Below, piece after piece: positions 36,374 through 43,763 of a DNA stretch of 64,000 bases. The notes under the pieces were generated by a model that saw nothing but the letters and a program-made list of their open reading frames with translations, did no database searches and was not told the origin of the DNA. Positions within the stretch are counted from its first letter, which is position 1, and each line of letters begins with the position of its first letter. Origin of the DNA: Anaerovibrio slackiae (GTDB lineage Bacteria > Bacillota > Negativicutes > Selenomonadales > Selenomonadaceae); contig NZ_VUNR01000007.1 of NCBI RefSeq assembly GCF_009695585.1, forward strand, positions 44,448-108,447. Reading direction: 5' to 3'. The position numbers were made by a program, and so were the translations under genes.

Positions 36374-36432
36374 AAGCGGCATGAAGCTGCCGGGGATGGA
36401 GTTTTTGTTCCCGATGGCAGATGCCGCTTTTT
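36374..36432 (+). terminator. Terminator of the CZB chemoreceptor gene
   Basis: AAGCGGCAT pairs perfectly with ATGCCGCTT, with a second stem CTGCC/GGCAG inside, followed by TTTTT. Confidence 0.75.
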
Positions 36433-36576
36433 GCTTGCGGATATTTTTTTATCAGCTATAGGCTGATTTTTGCTTATGGATATATTTTCCCCGGCTATGG
36501 AGTGATTTTTTGCTTGTCAGGACGGGCTTTTTGTGGTATATGTAAGAAGTTAAATATTTTTTCAGGAGGAAGGATT

Positions 36577-38190
36577 TTGGCTGATTTTAAAGAAGAAATC
36601 CGGAAGCGTCGCACCTTTGCGATTATTTCCCATCCGGATGCAGGTAAGACTACCCTGACGGAGAAGCTGCTGCTGTACGGCGGTGCTATCCATCTGGCTG
36701 GTTCCATCAAGTCGAGAAAAACCCAGCACCACGCTGTGTCTGACTGGATGGAGATAGAGAAGCAGCGCGGTATTTCTGTTACCTCGTCTGTTTTGCAGTT
36801 TAATTATAATGGCTATTGCATCAATATCCTTGATACGCCGGGCCATCAGGACTTTTCTGAGGACACCTACCGCACCCTGATGGCGGTGGATAGTGCCGTC
36901 ATGATTATCGATGTGGCAAAGGGTGTGGAGGCTCAGACCAAGAAGCTGTTCAAGGTCTGCAAGCAGCGGGGGATTCCTATCTTTACCTTTGTCAACAAGC
37001 TGGACCGCTTCGGCAAGGCTCCTCTGGATTTGATGGATGAGCTGGAAAATGTGCTGGGCATCCGCTCTTATCCGATGAATTGGCCGATTGGCACAGACGG
37101 CAATTATTTTGGCGTGTATGACAGGCAGAAGAAGCAGATTGAGCTTTTTGATGATGATACCTCCCATGGCCAGAATGCCAGGGCATCTGTGACCGGCTCT
37201 TTGGAGGATGCCGAGTTTGTGGAGATGCTGGGGGCGGAGGCTCATCAGACCTTGGTTGATGATATTGACCTTCTGGATACTGCCGGTGAGGAGTTTGACC
37301 TTGAGAAGGTGGCACGGGGAGAGCTGACGCCGATGTTCTTCGGTTCTGCCATGACCAACTTCGGCGTGCAGAACTTTCTGGAGGAATATTTGAAGCTGGC
37401 TCCGGAGCCTGTGGGCAGGAAGTCCACGGAGGGCGTTATTGAGCCTGATGATGAGAAGTTTTCTGCCTTTGTGTTCAAGATTCAGGCAAATATGAATCCT
37501 GCCCATCGTGACCGCCTGGCCTTTATCCGCATCTGTTCCGGCAAGTTTGAGCGGGGCATGAGCGTGTACCACAGCCGCAGCGGCAAACCTATCAAGCTGG
37601 CGCAGCCGCAGCAGTTCCTGGCTCAGGACAGGCAGATTGTGGACGAGGCATATCCGGGGGATATTGTGGGACTCTTTGACCCGGGGATTTTCGGTATCGG
37701 CGATACACTGTGCGATGCCTCCCATAAGTTCAGCTATGAGGATTTCCCTGTGTTCCCGCCGGAGAAATTTGCCCGGGTGCAGGCAAAGGACACCATGAAG
37801 CGCAAGCAGTTTGTGAAGGGCGTGGAGCAGCTTACCCAGGAGGGGGCTATCCAGCTGTTCCAGCAGGCAGGTGCAGGTACGGAGTCCTATATTGTGGGCA
37901 CGGTGGGTACTTTGCAGTTCGAGGTGCTGGAGTACAGGCTGAAGAACGAGTATGGCGTGGATATTGTCATGACCATGCAGCCTTATGAGGTGGCTCGCTG
38001 GATGACCTATGCTGATGGCAGGGAGGTTACCCCGGCAGGGCTTCGTGGTGCGGACAGGGGCATGTTTGTGTATGACCGCCGCAATAACCCTGTGCTTCTG
38101 GTGAGCAATGAATGGGCCCTGGGGTGGATTACGGATAATAATCCTGATTTGGAGCTGCATACTGTGCCTGTGGACAAGCAGGAAGTATAA
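36577..38190 (+). CDS. prfC: Peptide chain release factor 3
   Basis: A translational GTPase of 537 residues that recycles RF1/RF2 after termination. The G1 motif is SHPDAGKTTLTEKLL, switch I region RGISVTSSVLQF, G3 DTPGHQDFSEDTYRTL and G4 NKLDRFG, all in the RF3 form. The total length agrees with RF3 (about 529) and not with EF-G. Translation starts at TTG36577 with AGGAGGAAGG just upstream. The longer open frame to 36421 has no ribosome site. The coding part is followed 52 nt later by a promoter and hairpin for the next gene. Confidence 0.93.
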   Translation: MADFKEEIRKRRTFAIISHPDAGKTTLTEKLLLYGGAIHLAGSIKSRKTQHHAVSDWMEIEKQRGISVTSSVLQFNYNGYCINILDTPGHQDFSEDTYRTLMAVDSAVMIIDVAKGVEAQTKKLFKVCKQRGIPIFTFVNKLDRFGKAPLDLMDELENVLGIRSYPMNWPIGTDGNYFGVYDRQKKQIELFDDDTSHGQNARASVTGSLEDAEFVEMLGAEAHQTLVDDIDLLDTAGEEFDLEKVARGELTPMFFGSAMTNFGVQNFLEEYLKLAPEPVGRKSTEGVIEPDDEKFSAFVFKIQANMNPAHRDRLAFIRICSGKFERGMSVYHSRSGKPIKLAQPQQFLAQDRQIVDEAYPGDIVGLFDPGIFGIGDTLCDASHKFSYEDFPVFPPEKFARVQAKDTMKRKQFVKGVEQLTQEGAIQLFQQAGAGTESYIVGTVGTLQFEVLEYRLKNEYGVDIVMTMQPYEVARWMTYADGREVTPAGLRGADRGMFVYDRRNNPVLLVSNEWALGWITDNNPDLELHTVPVDKQEV

Positions 38191-38242
38191 CTGGCTGTTT
38201 GCTTGTGCAAAATGTGCAGCTGCATAGGCACATAAGTACAGC

Positions 38243-38271
38243 TTGACATTTGCAAGGGAAAGTTATAAAAT
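38243..38271 (+). promoter_or_regulatory. Promoter upstream of the 126-residue protein gene
   Basis: Perfect -35 TTGACA (38243-38248), 17 bp, then TAAAAT (38266-38271). Transcription would begin near 38278, exactly at the 5' base of the following terminator-like hairpin. Confidence 0.75.
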
Positions 38272-38278
38272 TAACGCA

Positions 38279-38322
38279 AGACATGCAACGAGGCATATTT
38301 GCTTTTGCTGCATGTCTTTTTT
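38279..38322 (+). terminator. Terminator-like hairpin at the start of the transcript (possible attenuator, or prfC terminator)
   Basis: AGACATGCA (38279-38287) pairs perfectly with TGCATGTCT (38309-38317), followed by six T residues. It can end prfC transcripts. Because the promoter at 38243 fires into it, it would also be the first structure of the new transcript. Confidence 0.75.
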
Positions 38323-38348
38323 GTGTTATAAAAAAGGAGTGTATGATT

Positions 38349-38729
38349 ATGAGAAGCTTCCCTTTGTTTGAGGAATTGGAACGTGAGCGTGACAAGGTGA
38401 ATGAGGAATTTCACAGGACTACCAAGCCGCAGCTGATTGAGCGGCTGAAGGAGTTTGGGTTCATGCAGCCTGACCCTGATAATCCCACCAAGTTCGTGCT
38501 GGCGGAGAAGGCTACTGACAATGTGTATCACCTGTCGATTAACAGGTATAGCGTTACCGTTCAGTTTCAGCATGTAAAGCGCGGGGAGGTAAAGCTGATC
38601 TGCGATATCAGTAATTTTGCCATGAGTACCCACAATATGATGAATGTGATTATCAAGTGCGTGGATTACTGGCTGCAGTATGGCGTGGTTTATGATTATA
38701 TTTCTGCCCAAGGCTTCAAAGAATGCTAA
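38349..38729 (+). CDS. Protein of unknown function, 126 residues
   Basis: I do not recognise this protein. It is soluble, with a charged helical N-terminus (LFEELERERDKVNEEFH), a section KPQLIERLKEFGF, a probable beta-rich middle (YHLSINRYSVTVQFQHVKRGEVKLICDIS) and a C-terminal helix ending QGFKEC. The composition and codon use match its neighbours. ATG38349 is 9 nt after AAGGAG. The in-frame ATG at 38343 is too close. It has its own strong promoter and hairpin leader. Repeat copy 2 begins 5 nt after its stop codon. Confidence 0.75.
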   Translation: MRSFPLFEELERERDKVNEEFHRTTKPQLIERLKEFGFMQPDPDNPTKFVLAEKATDNVYHLSINRYSVTVQFQHVKRGEVKLICDISNFAMSTHNMMNVIIKCVDYWLQYGVVYDYISAQGFKEC

Positions 38730-38734
38730 GATAG

Positions 38735-39115
38735 ATTTCAGTTTATCGTGGTGCTTGATTGTCACTACGAGCATATATGAATTGATATAGTTTGTTAGTT
38801 CGTGGACTCTGTTCAGACCTTTAAAAGGGACAGGTAGCGGCAGTACCCATAGAAAACTCGCTCTCGCTCTTAGCACAGCCTCGCGCTTCTAAGCTCCTGC
38901 GTCGCTTACGCTCGCACTCGCTAAGAAGCGAGGCTGCACTCAAGGTTTTCTTTGGGTACATGCCGCACCTGTCCCTCTTTTTGTCTGAACAGATACAACA
39001 AAATAATCCAATTACATTCAATCAGTATGATATTGTAGCAATTAATCTAACTTCACGAAAAAGCTGAAAAGGGGAGCCGGGAAGCTGACGAAGCCTGCAA
39101 CTGTCAACCGTTGTA
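38735..39115 (+). repeat. Structured non-coding repeat, copy 2
   Basis: It begins ATTTCAGTTTATCGTGGTGC, 5 nt after the stop of the 126-residue gene. The core inverted repeat (38809-38818 CTGTTCAGAC to 38983-38992 GTCTGAACAG) is nearly identical to copy 1 (a handful of differences over 184 bp), whereas the outer parts are clearly more diverged. The 3' part keeps the GCTGACGAAGCCTG block but not the terminal inverted repeat. The right boundary is estimated. Confidence 0.85.
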
Positions 39116-39240
39116 TAACGTATAGTGCAATCAAACAATTCTTTAGTCCAGCTACATAAGTTGCATAGGATAGACTGCTAACCTTGGCATAAGAATATAG
39201 TGACATGTCAACAAACCTGTTTATAAGAGCAGGTTGCCTT
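39116..39240. other. Spacer between repeat copies 2 and 3
   Basis: About 125 bp of AT-rich DNA between the tail ends of the two inverted repeat copies. It contains one small hairpin (AACCTG/CAGGTT, about 39214-39235). No open frame or promoter is convincing. Confidence 0.5.
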
Positions 39241-39617
39241 GCATAGTTGTTGGCAGTATCAGGCTTCGTCAGCTCCTAGCCCCCCTATTTCAGGCTTATT
39301 CGTAAAGCTGTATGGGGCACTATGGTAACAAATAATGTATGTGGTTCTGTCATTTTGTTTATATCTGTTCAGACAAAGAAAGGGATGAGTGAGGACAGTA
39401 CCCATAGAAAACCTTTGTTGTGCCTCGTTACTTCATTCATCAGAGCCGCAGGCGATAGATGAATGTTAGTAACGAGGCACAACTAGGAGCGCGAGCGTGT
39501 TTTCTATGGGTAGCTGTCCCGCTCAGCCCATTTTTAATCTGAACAGAATCCACAAACTAACAAAACTCATCCGTTAATGTTCTAAAAGTCTCGTACCTTC
39601 ACGACGATAAACTGAAA
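39241..39617 (-). repeat. Structured non-coding repeat, copy 3 (minus strand)
   Basis: Reading on the minus strand it starts ATTTCAGTTTATCGTCGTG, 2 nt after the stop codon of the PHP gene, and contains the CTGTTCAGA ... TCTGAACAG core (39546 to 39365). The apical stem has a different sequence from copies 1 and 2: GTTGTGCCTCGTTACT at 39417-39432 pairs perfectly with 39468-39483. The shoulders (TACCCATAGAAAAC with GTTTTCTATGGGTA) are preserved. The left limit is estimated. Confidence 0.83.
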
Positions 39618-39619
39618 TT

Positions 39620-40462
39620 TCATAATTTGTGGAAGATTGGCTCCATTTTTTCAAAGGTGCAGAATTCGGTAAATCCCAATTCCCTGAGAACCTGCATGGA
39701 CTCAGGCACGTATTCTGCCAGCCGCTTGACGTTGTGGGCATCGCTGCCGATGGTGATGATGCGTCCTCCCAGGTCATGGTAGAGCCGCAAAATATCGCGG
39801 GATGGGGTAGTGTCCTTCAGCTTGTAGTGGGTGCTGGAGGTATTCAGCTCGATGCCCTTGCCGTCAGCAATGGCAGTCTGGAAAATCTTGGTGAGAATCG
39901 GCTTGATTTTCTCAAACGGATATAATCCGGCTTTATCATAGCGGGAAATCAAATCCACATGGGCCAGCACGCTGTAGTCGTGGAACTTTTCCACCACCGC
40001 CAGCATTTCCTCATAGTAGCGCATGTTGTATTCCTCCTGGGTGCGCCCCTTCTGAAAATCCCCCGTCCAGAATTCCGTGTCATCCACCTCATGAATGGAC
40101 AGCAGGACAAAATCCAGCTGGCTGCCGTACTGCTTAATCAGCTTTTTGTACTGAGGGATAGTGTGGCTCTGCACCCCAAATTCCAGGCCAGCCTTGATAA
40201 CCATCTTGCCCTGATAAATGCGGCGCATGCGGAGCAGCTTGGCAAAATACTCCGGATAGTTGACATTCAGGATATGATACTTGCCTTCATGAATTTCAAA
40301 GGGCTTGTCCCATTCATCCCAGTCCGGCTTGATGCCGTAGTCAACATGGTCAGTAAAGCAGAGTTCGTCCATGCCCAGCTCCATGGCACGCTCAATATGG
40401 GTTTCCATTCTCTCCAGGCTGTCATCGCTGAACTCCGTGTGAATGTGATAATCAGTATACAT
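39620..40462 (-). CDS. Histidinol-phosphatase, PHP family (HisJ/HisK type)
   Basis: A 280-residue metal-dependent phosphatase with the PHP fold. Motifs in order: DYHIHTEFSDDS, FTDHVDYG, AGLEFGVQ, SIHEVDDTEFW, LAHVDLISRY and ITIGSDAHN, which provide the three-metal site. The FTDH/WTGDF style and length match monofunctional histidinol-phosphatase of Firmicutes, the last phosphatase step in histidine synthesis. Other PHP phosphoesterases cannot be excluded. The start at 40462 is preceded by AAAGGGG. An in-frame ATG at 40582 has no ribosome site. Repeat copy 3 follows its stop. Confidence 0.85.
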   Translation of the reverse strand: MYTDYHIHTEFSDDSLERMETHIERAMELGMDELCFTDHVDYGIKPDWDEWDKPFEIHEGKYHILNVNYPEYFAKLLRMRRIYQGKMVIKAGLEFGVQSHTIPQYKKLIKQYGSQLDFVLLSIHEVDDTEFWTGDFQKGRTQEEYNMRYYEEMLAVVEKFHDYSVLAHVDLISRYDKAGLYPFEKIKPILTKIFQTAIADGKGIELNTSSTHYKLKDTTPSRDILRLYHDLGGRIITIGSDAHNVKRLAEYVPESMQVLRELGFTEFCTFEKMEPIFHKL

Positions 40463-40710
40463 ATTGCATAACCCCTTTCTATACTTCTTCAATGTTATTT
40501 TATCATAACAGGCAGCAGGGGTATAGGGCAGGGAATGATGCATGTACAATGTGTCAGAGATAAGTGGTTTTTGGGACAACAATGTGTCAGTCCAAATATA
40601 TAGATTATTGTGATGAGCTAATTGCTATGCTGGCAGATATGATTAATAGCTTTATGGTAGTTTGGTCTGGCTTGTCAAAAATTCACGAAAACATTATAAT
40701 TAAATCGCTA
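40463..40710. other. Intergenic stretch without a recognised gene
   Basis: The stretch lies upstream of the PHP gene and would hold its promoter. ACAATGTGTCAG occurs twice (near 40548 and 40579), separated by a short spacer, perhaps a remnant of a mobile element end, but too short to assign. A small open frame on + from 40564 has no ribosome site and runs into the terminator and antisense to lacI. Confidence 0.4.
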
Positions 40711-40763
40711 AAAAAAAACGTACATGGGCGGTGGTGCGATGGACCGCTTCTGTACGTTTTTTT
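40711..40763 (-). terminator. Terminator of the lacI-type repressor gene (symmetrical)
   Basis: AAACGTACA pairs with TGTACGTTT, with an inner GCGGT/ACCGC stem. It has a run of A on the left and T on the right, so it can act on both strands. It lies 27 nt beyond the repressor stop. Confidence 0.85.
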
Positions 40764-40789
40764 GTGCCACAATGGCAATTGCCCTCGCC

Positions 40790-41764
40790 TTAGCAGGTTT
40801 CACCCTGCTGGAATTTCATAGGCAGGGGAGTCAGATCAGGCAAAGGCTCGTGGCGGATCATGGCTATGATGGTGTCAGCCGCTTTTTTGCCCAGCTCTGA
40901 GATGGGCTGGAGGATAGCTGTCAGCATCAGGGAAGGCAGGCGGGAGATATATGTGCCGTCATAGGCGACGATGGACAGCTCCTCCGGCACCCGGCGCCTG
41001 CGCAGGGATGCTTCCCGGAGGGCGGCGATGGCACCCAGGTCGGTGCTGGAAATGGCATCCACATCAGGGTAACGGTCAAATACTTTTTTGGCGGCACGGG
41101 CAAAGTCCTCCGGCCGCAGGGCATTGGCAGACATTACTACGCTGTCCAGCTGTATGCCTGCCTCCTGGATGCAGCGGCTAAACACATCCTCATGCTCATG
41201 TGCCGGGGTGTGGACGCTGGGATGGCCGGTGATTTGCACCACATGCTTTGGTTTTCTCGCCAGCAGTGCCTTGGCTGCCATGGTGCCTCCCTGATTGTGG
41301 TCTGCCCTGACGATGGGAATACTGTCGTTGATGAATCTGTCAAATGCCACAATGGGCAGGTCAATATCCCTGTAGCTTTCCAGATGCAGGGCATGGGCTC
41401 CTACAATCAGCCCGTCCATGGTGTGGCGGCGCAGCATATCCAGAAAGACCAGCTCGGAGTTTTCCTTTTCGCCGGTGGAGCAAATCATGGTCTTGTAGCC
41501 GTAGCGGTACAGGGCGATTTCGATTTCGTGCAGCAGGGCTGCAAAGAAAGGGTGGGCTATGTCAGGGATGATGACACCGATGATATTGGTGCGGTTCAGG
41601 GACAGGTTCCGTGCCACCTCGCTGGGCACATAATTCAGCTCCTTCACGGCAGCCTGGACCTTGGCCCGGGTGGCCTCTGATACATAGCCTTTATTGTTGA
41701 GAACCAGGGACACTGTGCTGGGGCTTACGTTTGCCAGCTTTGCCACATCTTTGATTTTTGCCAT
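40790..41764 (-). CDS. LacI-family repressor of the sucrose genes
   Basis: A 324-residue repressor. The helix-turn-helix is at the N-terminus (IKDVAKLANVSPSTVSLVLNN), followed by the hinge helix YVPSEVARNLSLNRTN and a periplasmic-binding-like sugar domain (GVIIPDIAHPFFAALL, VVQITGHPS, DAISSTDLGAIAALREA, SIVAYDG). It is divergent from the invertase gene, and three CG-centred operators lie between the two, so it should repress the invertase/permease genes and probably itself. Its role corresponds to CscR/ScrR. ATG41764 follows GAAAGGAAACC. Confidence 0.88.
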   Translation of the reverse strand: MAKIKDVAKLANVSPSTVSLVLNNKGYVSEATRAKVQAAVKELNYVPSEVARNLSLNRTNIIGVIIPDIAHPFFAALLHEIEIALYRYGYKTMICSTGEKENSELVFLDMLRRHTMDGLIVGAHALHLESYRDIDLPIVAFDRFINDSIPIVRADHNQGGTMAAKALLARKPKHVVQITGHPSVHTPAHEHEDVFSRCIQEAGIQLDSVVMSANALRPEDFARAAKKVFDRYPDVDAISSTDLGAIAALREASLRRRRVPEELSIVAYDGTYISRLPSLMLTAILQPISELGKKAADTIIAMIRHEPLPDLTPLPMKFQQGETC

Positions 41765-41810
41765 AGAAGTCGGTTTCCTTTCAGGGATTTTTTGAAATGC
41801 TTATGTGGTT

Positions 41811-41819
41811 ATTTTAGCA
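41811..41819 (-). promoter_or_regulatory. Extended -10 promoter of the repressor gene
   Basis: On the minus strand TGCTAAAAT, 47 bp before the repressor start. The -35 is not convincing. Confidence 0.4.
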
Positions 41820-41851
41820 TAAAAAATAGTTTTGTGTGCTGAAAAAATTGA

Positions 41852-41880
41852 TTGACAGCAGGGCTGATTTGCTATATACT
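41852..41880 (+). promoter_or_regulatory. Promoter of the sucrose genes
   Basis: Perfect -35 TTGACA (41852-41857), 17 bp, then TATACT (41875-41880). Start of transcription would be near 41887, inside or at the edge of operator 1, which fits simple repression. Confidence 0.85.
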
Positions 41881-41887
41881 CTAACTA

Positions 41888-41901
41888 TCGAAACGGTTCG
41901 A
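41888..41901. promoter_or_regulatory. Operator 1 for the LacI-type repressor
   Basis: TCGAAACGGTTCGA, a near-perfect palindrome with a central CG, directly after the -10 of the sucrose promoter. Confidence 0.8.
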
Positions 41902-41984
41902 TACAAGCGGCTGGAATAGAAAAGGGTGATTTAACCAGCTGCCGGATGTGTCAGGGGTTGCCATTTCGCTTTCTTGGAAATACG

Positions 41985-42115
41985 TCTCGAACCGATTTGA
42001 TGGATGAGTAATCGCGCCAATAGCTATTGGGTACAGTCTTCCATTCCCTTGTTAGCTGCTATTGGTTCCCTCAGTTCTTCCATTTTTTTTACTCGTCCAT
42101 CAAACCGGTTCGAGA
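41985..42115. repeat. 27-bp inverted repeat with 77-bp spacer holding operators 2 and 3
   Basis: The arms 41985-42011 and 42089-42115 are reverse complements with two differences, one of which would be a U-G pair in RNA. Each arm begins or ends with an operator: TCGAACCGATTTGA (41987-42000) and TCAAACCGGTTCGA (42100-42113). The spacer contains the 14-bp palindrome CCAATAGCTATTGG. The sequence after the right arm (GAGAAAGCGGTTGCAGG) resembles that after operator 1 (GATACAAGCGGCTGG). Confidence 0.8.
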
Positions 42116-42195
42116 AAGCGGTTGCAGGAAAAAGGTTTAATTCTATTTATTTTAAGGATGTATTTATAAGCATTATTGCATGGAGGGGTATGCAA

Positions 42196-43671
42196 ATGAC
42201 AACTGAAAATGGTCTTGTAAAAGCTGATGAGTTTATTGCTGCCAACGCTGGCAAGGTAAGCAAGCGCTGGTATCCGAGGTTCCACATCGCACCGCCTGTG
42301 GGCTGGTGCAACGACCCGAACGGCTTTTGCTATTATCAGGGTACCTGGCACTTTTTCTATCAGTTTTATCCTTATGAGCCAAAGTGGGGGCCTATGCACT
42401 GGGGACATGTCACCAGCAAGGATTTGGTTCATTGGCAGCATGAGAAGACTGCCCTCTGCCCTGACAAGCCATACGATGTGGACGGCTGCTTTACGGGCAG
42501 CGGCATCGAGAAGGACGGCAGGCTGTATCTCCTGTATACCGGTCATGTGGATTTGCTGAAGAAGCCGGGACAGCCGGACAGGATTGAGAGCCAGTGCCTG
42601 GCTGTCAGTGAAGATGGCATCAATTTTGCCAAGCTGGAACAGAATCCTGTCATCGCCTTGCCGGAAAATGTCTCCAAGGCAGAGGATCATCATTTCCGTG
42701 ACCCGAAGGTGTGGGAGCATGAGGGCACTTATTACACGGTGGTGGGGGCCCAGACTGAGGAGGAGACAGGGCAGGTGCTGCTGTTCAAGTCCCGGGATCT
42801 GGTACAGTGGGATTTTGTCAACGTGATGTCAAGAGCCAGGGGCAATGAGGGCTTCATGTGGGAATGCCCGAATTTTGCGGAGTTTGACGGGCATGAGGCA
42901 CTGATTATGTCACCTCAGGGGGTAAAGCCTGAGGGCTATCGCTTTATGAATCTTCATCAGTCTGTAGCCATGCTGGGGGCAATGGATTATGAGTCCGGCA
43001 GGTTCTATCGGGATGAGTTCCAGCTTTTGGATCACGGCTTTGATTTTTATGCACCTCAGGTGGCACAGGCACCTGATGGACGCTGCCTGATGTTTGGCTG
43101 GCTGGCAATGTGGGAAAGCGCCATGCCGGAGCAGGCGGATAACTGGGCATGTCAGATGACCGTGCCGAGGGAGCTGCACTACCGGGAGGGCAGGGTTGTA
43201 TCCACGCCGGCAGCGGAGCTGGAGTCCTTGCGGCAGGAGGCTTATGTGGAGAATGCCTGCGCCTTTAGTGAGGAATGTTCCTTTGAACGCTGGAATCTGC
43301 CGGCAGGGGAGCTGTGCGCGGATTTCGATTTGACCTCCGCAGAGGGGCTGGCTGTGCATTTTTGTGATGGCGCGTCCATCGCTGTGAGCCTGTTGATTGA
43401 GAAGGCAAGCGGCAGCGTCCGCCTTACCAGAAAGTCTCCTATGAGCGGCAGAAGCGAGGAGCGCAGGGGGCAGCTGGCAGACGGCACGAAGCATATTTCC
43501 CTGCGGGTGTTCAAGGATAATTCTTCCCTTGAGTTCTTCATCAATGATGGTGATTTGGTGTTCAGCACCAGGTATTATCCGCAGATGGAGGACAGGGCAG
43601 TGATTTTTGAGCCTCAGGGGGGCTCTGTGCTGATGGAGCGGGGTACTTTCTATCAGCTGGCTGACATGTGA
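42196..43671 (+). CDS. GH32 sucrose hydrolase (invertase / sucrose-6-phosphate hydrolase family)
   Basis: A 491-residue glycoside hydrolase of family 32. The nucleophile motif is WCNDPNGF (Asp at about residue 40), with FRDPKVW (about 166) as the transition-state stabiliser and WECPNF (about 221) with the acid/base glutamate. A C-terminal beta-sandwich follows. There is no signal peptide, so it is cytoplasmic. Since the neighbour is a proton symporter and not a PTS, free sucrose is the likely substrate (CscA role), though the same family hydrolyses sucrose-6-phosphate. ATG42196 is 7 nt behind GGAGGGG. A longer frame to 42004 lacks a ribosome site. Confidence 0.9.
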   Translation: MTTENGLVKADEFIAANAGKVSKRWYPRFHIAPPVGWCNDPNGFCYYQGTWHFFYQFYPYEPKWGPMHWGHVTSKDLVHWQHEKTALCPDKPYDVDGCFTGSGIEKDGRLYLLYTGHVDLLKKPGQPDRIESQCLAVSEDGINFAKLEQNPVIALPENVSKAEDHHFRDPKVWEHEGTYYTVVGAQTEEETGQVLLFKSRDLVQWDFVNVMSRARGNEGFMWECPNFAEFDGHEALIMSPQGVKPEGYRFMNLHQSVAMLGAMDYESGRFYRDEFQLLDHGFDFYAPQVAQAPDGRCLMFGWLAMWESAMPEQADNWACQMTVPRELHYREGRVVSTPAAELESLRQEAYVENACAFSEECSFERWNLPAGELCADFDLTSAEGLAVHFCDGASIAVSLLIEKASGSVRLTRKSPMSGRSEERRGQLADGTKHISLRVFKDNSSLEFFINDGDLVFSTRYYPQMEDRAVIFEPQGGSVLMERGTFYQLADM

Positions 43672-43763
43672 TTTTTCTTTGTGGGGTTTTGATGGAAAAT
43701 CATTTAAGTTTGGCACAAGTTTTGCATATAATATGTATATAATGTAATAGAGGGGTTATAAAA

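Noticed and set aside
38821..39021. Peptide beginning MYPKKTLSAASLL on the minus strand, also encoded at 8332-9249
   Set aside because: It is only the repeat element read in one frame. The shared protein sequence follows from the DNA repeat, and no ribosome site or codon-position conservation is seen.
40540..40610. Possible IS remnant marked by two copies of ACAATGTGTCAG
   Set aside because: Only 12 bp each, no transposase fragment and no terminal inverted repeat, so an IS origin cannot be supported.
40564..40821. 85-codon open frame on + between the PHP and repressor genes
   Set aside because: It crosses a strong terminator and ends antisense to the repressor gene, without a ribosome site.
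42004..42195. 64-codon N-terminal extension of the invertase
   Set aside because: It runs through the operator-bearing inverted repeat. GGAGGGG is placed correctly only for ATG42196, where the GH32 domain begins.
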